16,278 bases of DNA from Bacteroidota bacterium (GTDB lineage Bacteria > Bacteroidota > Bacteroidia > Bacteroidales > VadinHA17). Position numbers and translations under genes: made by a program. Within the stretch, counting starts at the first letter, position 1. The number at the start of each line of letters is the position of its first letter. Under the pieces are notes generated by a model that was not told the DNA's origin, searched no databases, and saw only the letters and a list, made by a program, of their open reading frames with translations. Positions 8,199-15,013 of the stretch are shown here, piece by piece. Location: positions 1 to 16,278 of the forward strand of contig JAKAXP010000021.1 of assembly GCA_021816545.1 (NCBI GenBank), written 5' to 3'.

Positions 8199-9578
8199 AT
8201 GATAAAGATATACTCCATATTGCTGACAGTGCTGCTCCTTGCCTCATGTGCCCGGCAACAGTCGCCGATATATAAATCGCAGGGCCGCGTTGATTTTCCG
8301 CTGACGGCTGATGATGAGGCAATGCTTGACTCGATTCAGCACCGTACGTTTATGTTCTTTATGGGGGAGCATCATCCCGGATGGGGCATTGTCAAAGACC
8401 GTACTGCCTCATGGGCACCGGCAAGCATTGCCTCCACGGGATTTGGTCTTCCCTCGTTCGCCATTGGCGCTGAAAGGGGATGGATCACACGTGAGGAGGC
8501 GGCACAGATAACACTCAATACAGTCAACTTCCTGGTTAATTCACTCCAGGGTCCTGATACACTCGCAACAGGTTATAAGGGATTTTTCTATCATTTTCTC
8601 CGAATGGATACCGGCCTCCGGGAGTGGAGATGCGAACTGTCCTCAGTGGATACCGGGCTTCTGATGATGGGGATACTCTTTGTGCGCAGTTATTATGACC
8701 GCCCGAATGAGACGGAGGAACAGATCCGCACACAGGCTGCAAAACTCCTGGGAAATATTGACTGGGAATTCATGATGATGCCAGATACAGGAAAATATGC
8801 AAAGCAGATCTCCATGGGATGGCATCCTGAATCAGGCCTGCATAATATGGGTTGGAGCGGATATAATGAAGCGCTCTTCCTCTATATCCTTGCGGCAGGC
8901 ACCGGGCTTGAAAATGCAAAAGAGAGCTACAGTTCATGGCTGAGCAGCTACAAGTGGCAGACACCTTACGAGGGTCTTTCGCATGTGGCCTTTCCACCGC
9001 TCTTCGGCCATCAGTTCTCTCACTGCTTCATTGATTTCAGGGGACTGGCCGATGAATATATGAGGGAGAAGGGTATTGATTATTTTGAGAACTCACGCCG
9101 TGCCACCTATGTCCAGAGACAGTATGCCGTTGACAATCCTCACGGCTGGGTCGGATATGACTCGCTTTGCTGGGGAATTACGGCAAGTGACGGGCCTGGG
9201 GACAAGTACAATTTTGACGGCAGGGAATTCCTTGGTTACGCCGGCAGGGGAACAAGCGGGCCGGATTACAATTATTTCGATGACGGAACCATTGCTCCTT
9301 ACGGGCCCCTGTCGTCATTGCCTTTCGCTCCTGAAATAGTCATTCCCACAATCAGGTCAATGAATGAAAGGATGGGAGCCAGGATCTGGGGAAAATACGG
9401 GTATTATGATTCCTTCAATCTTACTGCAAACTGGGTCAATGATGACTATATCGGCATAGACCAGGGTCCCATGCTTATTATGATAGAAAACTTCAGGACC
9501 GGACTTGTCTGGAATTACGTGATGAAGGATCCGGTAATACGGGAAGGTCTTGAAAAACTCGGATTCTCATACCTGTAA
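8199..9578 (+). CDS. Lipoprotein glycoside hydrolase, PF10091 'glucoamylase-like' (GH144-type) domain, likely periplasmic
   Basis: The 459-residue product is a paralogue of the preceding enzyme without Ig-like modules. The lipobox is LASC with Cys17, followed by ARQQSP; the lack of acidic residues there suggests it is not exported to the surface and instead faces the periplasm. The PF10091 domain fills residues about 35-457: LDSIQHRTFMFFMG, STGFGLPSFAIG, SSVDTGLLMMGIL, GYNEALFLYILAAG, PPLFGHQFSHCFIDFRG, LCWGITASDGP and the C-terminal YYDSFNLTANWVNDDYIGIDQ. Aligned by eye with the first enzyme, E434 is kept (E224), E365 is replaced by D151, and the D362 position is a Ser. It starts 6 bases after the previous stop. 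A role trimming imported oligosaccharides, perhaps as an exo-acting enzyme, is inferred; the actual linkage is unknown. Confidence 0.85.
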   Translation: MIKIYSILLTVLLLASCARQQSPIYKSQGRVDFPLTADDEAMLDSIQHRTFMFFMGEHHPGWGIVKDRTASWAPASIASTGFGLPSFAIGAERGWITREEAAQITLNTVNFLVNSLQGPDTLATGYKGFFYHFLRMDTGLREWRCELSSVDTGLLMMGILFVRSYYDRPNETEEQIRTQAAKLLGNIDWEFMMMPDTGKYAKQISMGWHPESGLHNMGWSGYNEALFLYILAAGTGLENAKESYSSWLSSYKWQTPYEGLSHVAFPPLFGHQFSHCFIDFRGLADEYMREKGIDYFENSRRATYVQRQYAVDNPHGWVGYDSLCWGITASDGPGDKYNFDGREFLGYAGRGTSGPDYNYFDDGTIAPYGPLSSLPFAPEIVIPTIRSMNERMGARIWGKYGYYDSFNLTANWVNDDYIGIDQGPMLIMIENFRTGLVWNYVMKDPVIREGLEKLGFSYL

Positions 9579-9623
9579 TTTTCCCGCGATTTCTGACAAA
9601 AACTGCCAACTGAAAATGCAGCC

Positions 9624-12600
9624 ATGGATAACCGCGCGAAAAAAACGGCAACCCTGATTGCGCTCATTGCATTGAGCCTTACAACCGCTATTGCCCAGCA
9701 GAGGACCCTGGAGACCTTCGAACAAGCAACAGGCTGGTCATATAACATCTCTGACGGTGTTACCCTGAAAACTTCCCCGGATAAGGGGGTGACCGGGAAT
9801 GCAATCAGGATTGATTATGATTTCACCGAAGGGACCGGTTATGGGGGCATTCAGAAGTTTTATGCAATAGACCTCCCTGATAACTACGAGCTTACATTCT
9901 GGCTTAAAGCCGAATCTCCCTCAAACAACTTTGAAATAAAATTCATTGACAGCACTGGCAACAATGTCTGGTGGGTCAATAACCGCAACTTTGATTTTCC
10001 TCGGGAATGGACGAAGGTAAGAATAAAGCGAAGGCATATCAGTTTTGCCTGGGGCCCGACTGAGGACAGGGAGCTAAAGAGGATTGACAGGATAGAGTTC
10101 ACCGTTGCCTCCTTTGTAGGAGGAAAGGGTACGTTATGGCTTGACGACCTGCAGTTTGAACCATTGCCACCTGAAACTGATACCTGGCCACAACCTGCAG
10201 TTTCGGCTTCTTCATCATCGAGAAAGCATTTGCCGTCATTGACTGCAGACGGGATCAGTGATACCTTCTGGCAGAGCAAAAAGGGCGGGAAGCAGAGTGT
10301 CACATTTGATTTCAGGGGCAGGCGGGAGTTTGGCGGACTTCAGATCAGGTGGCTTGAAGGATGTCACGCCGAAAGCTATGAAGTGCAACTTTCCGCTGAC
10401 GCTAAAAATTGGGAGAATGCATATACCGTCGGACTGAACCGGAGCGATATCAGTTTCATCCGGCTCCCTGAAGCCGAAGCGGCTTACATGAGGCTGGTTC
10501 TCAATTCACCCTCCAATGGCAGGAACTATGGAATAAGGGAAATAGTGATTCCCGGAGTAAAAAGCACCCTGACTCCCAATGACTTCATCATTTACGCTGC
10601 AAAGAACTCTCCGGAGGGCAACTACCCGGCATACTTCAGTGAGAGGGCATCATACTGGACCGTCACAGGTGTCAGCAGTGATACAAAGGAGGCGCTGCTA
10701 TGTGAAGACGGAACCGTAGAGGCAGAAAAGGCACGGTTCTCCATAGAGCCGATGATAAAGACGGGAGGAACTCTTGTAAATCACTCCGTTGTCACCCCTG
10801 TCCAGGGAATGGGTTTCCCGGGCCTCAACGGCGGATTTGTCTTTCTCCCTTCTGTGGAATGGGAGCACAGCGGGATAAGGTTTGTAACGGGGGTATCGTC
10901 AGCGGGAGCCGCGAACAGCAGCTCATTGCTCAATATCGGGTACTATTTTGAAAATATTACGGACAAGCCGGTTGAGTTCGAGTTTTACCTTCTGGTTCGA
11001 CCGTTCCAGGTAAATCCGTATTACCAGTTTCTTAATACAGTGGGAGGTGTGGGTAAGATTGTCTCGGTCCATGAGCGTGAGAAGGGGCTGATTGATGTAG
11101 ACGGAAAGCTGATCCGGCTTACCGGAGAATACGATTCTTTCGGGGCTGCCGGGTTTGATGAGGGAAACGTCGTAGAAATGATACGCACTGGTGAGATGCC
11201 CGCCGGAAAAGCTGCCGAAGATGCCAGTGGATTGGTCAGCGGCGTCATAAAGTACATAATGCACCTTGACCCCGGTCAGTCAGAGGATTTTTTTGCCCTG
11301 ATTCCCTATCACCACGGACCAGGTGAAGCCGGTGCGGAAACAAAGAATCCGGGGACCTCACCGGAAACGCCTGCGACGCCCTCACTCCAAGATGCCGGAA
11401 ATCACACCCTGTCGCAAACCACTGCTGAAGCCCGGGAGCTGTTCCTGGCCCCGGCAGAGTACTGGGAAAAAAGAACCGGTCACATCAGGTTTGATCTCCC
11501 TCCGTCAGCGGACAGGCTTATAAATACATGGCGGTCAAACCTGGCATATATCCTGATCAACAGGGACAATGCCGGGATTCAGCCGGGGTCACGCTCCTAT
11601 GACCGAAGCTGGATCCGCGACGGTTCACTGACCTCTTCTGCCCTGCTCAAATCAGGTATTGTCACCGAGGTTAAGGAATTTATCGAATGGTATGCTGCCA
11701 ACCAGTACGAGAACGGGAAAGTGCCATGCGTTGTCGATTTCAGGGGGCCTGACCCTGTACCGGAGCATGACAGTCATGGCCAGCTGATCTACCTGATACG
11801 TGAATACTTCAATTTCACGGGTGACACGGCATTCCTCAGGTCAATGAATCCCCATGTGCTTAAGGCTGTTGATTATATCGGCTCAATTGTGGCTGAAAGG
11901 TCGACTGAACATTTCAAAAATGGGAATGACAGCATCAGGGCCTATTACGGGCTTGTACCAGAGTCGATAAGTCATGAAGGCTATTCGGCGAAGCCAATGC
12001 ATTCATACTGGGATAATTTCTTTACAATGAAGGGGCTGAAGGATGCGGTGGAGATTCAGGCCATCCTTGGTGAGGATGACAACCGTGAAAGGATAGCGCT
12101 TATGCGCGATGAGTTCCGGAAAAACCTGTACAACTCAATTGACCTTGCAATGAAGGTCAGGGGAATAGATTACATCCCCGGGTGTGTTGAGCTTGGGGAC
12201 TTCGATGCCACATCCACCACCATAGCCCTTACGCCGTGCAATGAGCTTGGCAATCTCCCGGTACCGCAGGTTTACAACACCTTCGAAAAGTATTATGAAT
12301 TCTTCAAAAACAGGCGGGACGGCCGTGCGGAGTGGGTCAACTACACTCCCTATGAAAACCGGCTTATAGGATCCTTCATTATGCTTGACCAGCCGGACAG
12401 GGCCCATGAGCTGATTGATTTCCTTCTCAATGACCAGAGGCCTCACGGATGGAATCACTGGGCTGAGGTTGTCTGGAAGGACCCGCGTTACCCGGGCTTC
12501 ATTGGCGATATGCCTCACACGTGGTGTGGCAGTGACTTCATCAATGCTGTCAGGTCGATGTTTGTCTATGAGAATGAGTATGACCACACGCTTGTCCTTG

Positions 12601-12887
12601 CTGCCGGTCTATACCGGGACTGGATTGATGCCCCCGGAGGCATGTCTGTCAGCAACCTGCCTACCTACTACGGTGACATTTCATATTCTGTAAAAAAGGA
12701 GGGAGACCGTTACCGGATAAATATCACCGGTAAACCGGACCTGCCTGAGGGAGGAATAAGGATAAAGAATTTCAACGGCGGAACGATGCCCTCGGGTGTG
12801 ACTGTGAACGGCATGGAAATAAACGGCTTCAGCGGAAGGGAGATCAGCGTTCCGGCAGTACCGGCTGAAGTGATAATAAGATACTGA
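9624..12887 (+). CDS. Large secreted protein: N-terminal CBM-like and discoidin (F5/8 type C) domains, C-terminal six-hairpin glycosidase-like domain
   Basis: The 1087-residue product has a signal peptidase I signal ending AIA (cleavage after residue 24). Residues about 28-180 form a galactose-binding-like beta-sandwich (LTFWLKAES, TLWLDDLQFEPLP). Residues about 190-310 resemble a discoidin/CBM32-like domain (TADGISDTFWQS, SYEVQLSADAKNWENAY, YMRLVLNS). Residues about 320-565 are strand-rich, like the supersandwich that precedes many (alpha/alpha)6 glycosidases. A Pro/Thr-rich linker spans about 565-600. Residues about 605-1005 look like an (alpha/alpha)6 barrel: SYDRSWIRDGSLTSSALLKS (658-677) recalls the GH15-like substrate-binding loop, followed by PEHDSHGQLIYLIREYF, KPMHSYWDNFF and GWNHWAEVVW (942-951). 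A small C-terminal beta domain ends the protein. Candidate catalytic acids (D665, E714, E948) are guesses. I could not assign a GH family; a periplasmic exo-glycosidase is the likeliest role. It lies 45 bases after the second PF10091 gene. Confidence 0.75.
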   Translation: MDNRAKKTATLIALIALSLTTAIAQQRTLETFEQATGWSYNISDGVTLKTSPDKGVTGNAIRIDYDFTEGTGYGGIQKFYAIDLPDNYELTFWLKAESPSNNFEIKFIDSTGNNVWWVNNRNFDFPREWTKVRIKRRHISFAWGPTEDRELKRIDRIEFTVASFVGGKGTLWLDDLQFEPLPPETDTWPQPAVSASSSSRKHLPSLTADGISDTFWQSKKGGKQSVTFDFRGRREFGGLQIRWLEGCHAESYEVQLSADAKNWENAYTVGLNRSDISFIRLPEAEAAYMRLVLNSPSNGRNYGIREIVIPGVKSTLTPNDFIIYAAKNSPEGNYPAYFSERASYWTVTGVSSDTKEALLCEDGTVEAEKARFSIEPMIKTGGTLVNHSVVTPVQGMGFPGLNGGFVFLPSVEWEHSGIRFVTGVSSAGAANSSSLLNIGYYFENITDKPVEFEFYLLVRPFQVNPYYQFLNTVGGVGKIVSVHEREKGLIDVDGKLIRLTGEYDSFGAAGFDEGNVVEMIRTGEMPAGKAAEDASGLVSGVIKYIMHLDPGQSEDFFALIPYHHGPGEAGAETKNPGTSPETPATPSLQDAGNHTLSQTTAEARELFLAPAEYWEKRTGHIRFDLPPSADRLINTWRSNLAYILINRDNAGIQPGSRSYDRSWIRDGSLTSSALLKSGIVTEVKEFIEWYAANQYENGKVPCVVDFRGPDPVPEHDSHGQLIYLIREYFNFTGDTAFLRSMNPHVLKAVDYIGSIVAERSTEHFKNGNDSIRAYYGLVPESISHEGYSAKPMHSYWDNFFTMKGLKDAVEIQAILGEDDNRERIALMRDEFRKNLYNSIDLAMKVRGIDYIPGCVELGDFDATSTTIALTPCNELGNLPVPQVYNTFEKYYEFFKNRRDGRAEWVNYTPYENRLIGSFIMLDQPDRAHELIDFLLNDQRPHGWNHWAEVVWKDPRYPGFIGDMPHTWCGSDFINAVRSMFVYENEYDHTLVLAAGLYRDWIDAPGGMSVSNLPTYYGDISYSVKKEGDRYRINITGKPDLPEGGIRIKNFNGGTMPSGVTVNGMEINGFSGREISVPAVPAEVIIRY

Positions 12888-12894
12888 CACGGAC

Positions 12895-12901
12895 AGGAGG
12901 T
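12895..12901 (+). promoter_or_regulatory. Strong Shine-Dalgarno sequence before the symporter gene
   Basis: AGGAGGT lies 7 bases before ATG 12909, the optimal spacing. No comparable sequence precedes the other starts in this locus. It fixes the symporter start and suggests efficient initiation of this inner-membrane protein. Confidence 0.7.
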
Positions 12902-12908
12902 AAGATTC

Positions 12909-14996
12909 ATGGAAGATAAAAGCAGGAAAACGGGTGGAGCGAACAGCGGCTATGACAGGATAACATTCGGTCAGCTGGCAGCCTATTCTGCCGGGGGGAT
13001 TATTCCCGTGGCATTATTCAACATCGCCGGGCAGCTTGTTGGGCTGATGGGTAACATAAGTCTGGGTCTCAGTGCCTTCTGGCTTGGCCTGATAATGATT
13101 ATCCCCCGGCTCTGGGATGCATTCTCCGATCCGATTGTTGGTCACCTGTCAGACAACACCCGCAGCAGGATGGGAAGGCGCAGGCCATATCTCCTCGTCG
13201 GAGGTATCGCTGTTGCAGTGTTTTTTGTCGTGATGTGGTGGATACCGAAGGGAGAGGTTGCACATGCCTGGTTCCCGAGCGAGACCGGGTTTCGCAGCTT
13301 CCAGCTCGTATATATCCTGTTTTCCCTGCTGCTGTTCTTTACGGCAACAACAATCTTCGAGATACCTCACGGTGCCCTCGGTATGGAGATGACTTCCGAC
13401 CCTCATGAACGTACCCGTCTTTTCAGCGGCAAGAGCTTCGTCGGCAACCTCTTCGCCATGAGCACACCGTGGCTATTTGCACTGGCCAACATGGAAGTAT
13501 TCAGGGGACCGGGGGGTAACGAGGCTGACGGGATGAGGTACGTCTCACTGATGGTGGCGGCAATCCTGATACCACTCTCATTCTGGTGGACAGCCAAACT
13601 GCGTGAACCGGGGTTTGTAAGGGTGGCGAAGCAGGAGAAAACCAATTTCTGGAATGACATAAAGATTGTCGGGACAAACAAAAACTTCATTTACCTGGTC
13701 ATGACAATCTTTACCCTGGCAATGGGTTTCAACTTTGTAAATCTTTTAGGCTCCTATATCCCTATATTTTATGTCTTTGGCGGTGATAAGGTTGCCGGTG
13801 CCAGGCTTCTGGGAATAAACGGAACCATATGGGCAATAACCGGGGTGCTGGCGGTGTTCCCCCTGAACTGGATCAGCCCGAAGCTTGGCAAAAGGAATAC
13901 CCTGATAATTTCGATGGTCCTCATGTGCCTGGCACAGCTGTCAAAGATTGTGTGCTATAACCCGGAGCATCCGTATCTTGTAATAATTCCGACCATAATG
14001 CTTTCTGCCGGGATGCTTTTCTTCTTCACCCTGGGCTCATCGATGGTGGGTGACATCTGCGATGAGGATGAGCTGAAGACGGGTCACCGCACTGAAGGGA
14101 GCTATTATTCAATATACTGGTGGTTCATCAAGCTTGGCACTGCATTTGCCAGTTTTATAGCCGGAATACTCATAACCCTGACTCTTTTCGACCAGACCCA
14201 GGTCACCAAAGTTGACAGCCTGCAGGGCAGTATCCGCGACATGCAGGCCAAACTCACCTACTGGAAGGGTTACCAGGGTGGCTCAGCCACTGCCGTGTGG
14301 CTTGATAATGCCAGGGCACAGACTTCAGAGGCACTTAAGGAATCGAAAGACTACCTGGTCTATCTTGAGAGTGAGGCAGTGAAGAAGCCGGGCCGGAAAA
14401 ACTACATGCCCCCTGATATTGAAGCCCGGAGAAAGAATGTGCTGCTGAATGCGACAATTGCCACAAGGCAAAACATCGGGGAACTTGAAAGGCACCAGGC
14501 TGCCCTTGCAACCGTCTCCGGCGGTGTTCAGGGGTCAGCATCTGACAGCCTGATAAGGGCGACAATTCCATTCGTCATGGAGTCAAAGCTAACGAAGTCA
14601 AGGATAAGCTCATTTGACCTGCTGGTGCACCTGCGGACCCGTTCAAACGAACAGAAGAAAAGCCGTGACCATACAGAACACCTTATCAACAGTGTATCAG
14701 CAATCAACAACATGATATCTGCCCTGGATCCGCGTTCCGCGCCTGATGTCCTTGAATCCGGGCTGTCAACAATAGCCGGCGGGATAGAGCCTCTTAAGAA
14801 GCAGGCTCCTTACACCCTGCTGATGATGCGTGTTGTAGAGATTGGACTGCCGGTTCTCCTGAGCCTTCTGGCTCTTGCTTTTGCGTTCCGGTATGCGCTT
14901 ACTGAGAAGAGAACCATGGAGATCAAGGAGCTTCTCAGAGCGAAGAGGGGGAATGGTAACGGATCAGATCGTGATAAAGAGTTGCAGACAATTTAG
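12909..14996 (+). CDS. MFS sugar:cation symporter of the GPH (MelB-like) family with a large extra domain between the last two membrane helices
   Basis: The 695-residue inner-membrane protein probably takes sugars released in the periplasm into the cytoplasm by cation symport. N-terminal GPH signatures are present: WDAFSDPIVGHLSDNTRSRM (69-88) followed by GRRRPY, with D74 and D82 spaced as in the family motif, and EIPHGALGMEMT (151-162). Later come GDICDEDELKTGHRTEGSYY (381-400) and K408 in the next helix, also conserved features of the family. About 12 hydrophobic helices can be traced; the last two are about 405-427 and 638-662. Between them lie about 210 mostly helical, charged residues, whereas GPH proteins are normally about 450-500 residues long. 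The start is fixed by a strong Shine-Dalgarno. The gene begins 21 bases after the six-hairpin gene and ends 17 bases before the GH35-like gene, so its substrate is probably the sugar both handle. Confidence 0.85.
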   Translation: MEDKSRKTGGANSGYDRITFGQLAAYSAGGIIPVALFNIAGQLVGLMGNISLGLSAFWLGLIMIIPRLWDAFSDPIVGHLSDNTRSRMGRRRPYLLVGGIAVAVFFVVMWWIPKGEVAHAWFPSETGFRSFQLVYILFSLLLFFTATTIFEIPHGALGMEMTSDPHERTRLFSGKSFVGNLFAMSTPWLFALANMEVFRGPGGNEADGMRYVSLMVAAILIPLSFWWTAKLREPGFVRVAKQEKTNFWNDIKIVGTNKNFIYLVMTIFTLAMGFNFVNLLGSYIPIFYVFGGDKVAGARLLGINGTIWAITGVLAVFPLNWISPKLGKRNTLIISMVLMCLAQLSKIVCYNPEHPYLVIIPTIMLSAGMLFFFTLGSSMVGDICDEDELKTGHRTEGSYYSIYWWFIKLGTAFASFIAGILITLTLFDQTQVTKVDSLQGSIRDMQAKLTYWKGYQGGSATAVWLDNARAQTSEALKESKDYLVYLESEAVKKPGRKNYMPPDIEARRKNVLLNATIATRQNIGELERHQAALATVSGGVQGSASDSLIRATIPFVMESKLTKSRISSFDLLVHLRTRSNEQKKSRDHTEHLINSVSAINNMISALDPRSAPDVLESGLSTIAGGIEPLKKQAPYTLLMMRVVEIGLPVLLSLLALAFAFRYALTEKRTMEIKELLRAKRGNGNGSDRDKELQTI
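14196..14822 (+). other. Inserted soluble helical domain in the symporter (about residues 430-638)
   Basis: The segment between predicted helices 11 and 12 is hydrophilic and alternates helix-prone stretches (KVDSLQGSIRDMQAKL, AQTSEALKESKDYLVYLESE, RQNIGELERHQAALATV, EHLINSVSAINNMISAL) with short breaks around KKPGRKNYMPPD. With the usual cytoplasmic termini of a 12-helix transporter, this loop would face the periplasm. The reading frame is continuous and base composition does not change visibly, so it is not a frameshift product. Its fold and role are not recognised. Confidence 0.65.
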
Positions 14997-15013
14997 AAAC
15001 AGTATTTTCGGAA

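Noticed and set aside
6228..9578. Starch-degrading glucoamylases (GH15) as the function of the two PF10091 proteins
   Set aside because: The PF10091 name is misleading: the motifs are of the GH144/PF10091 type, not GH15, and no alpha-amylase family (GH13) gene accompanies them.
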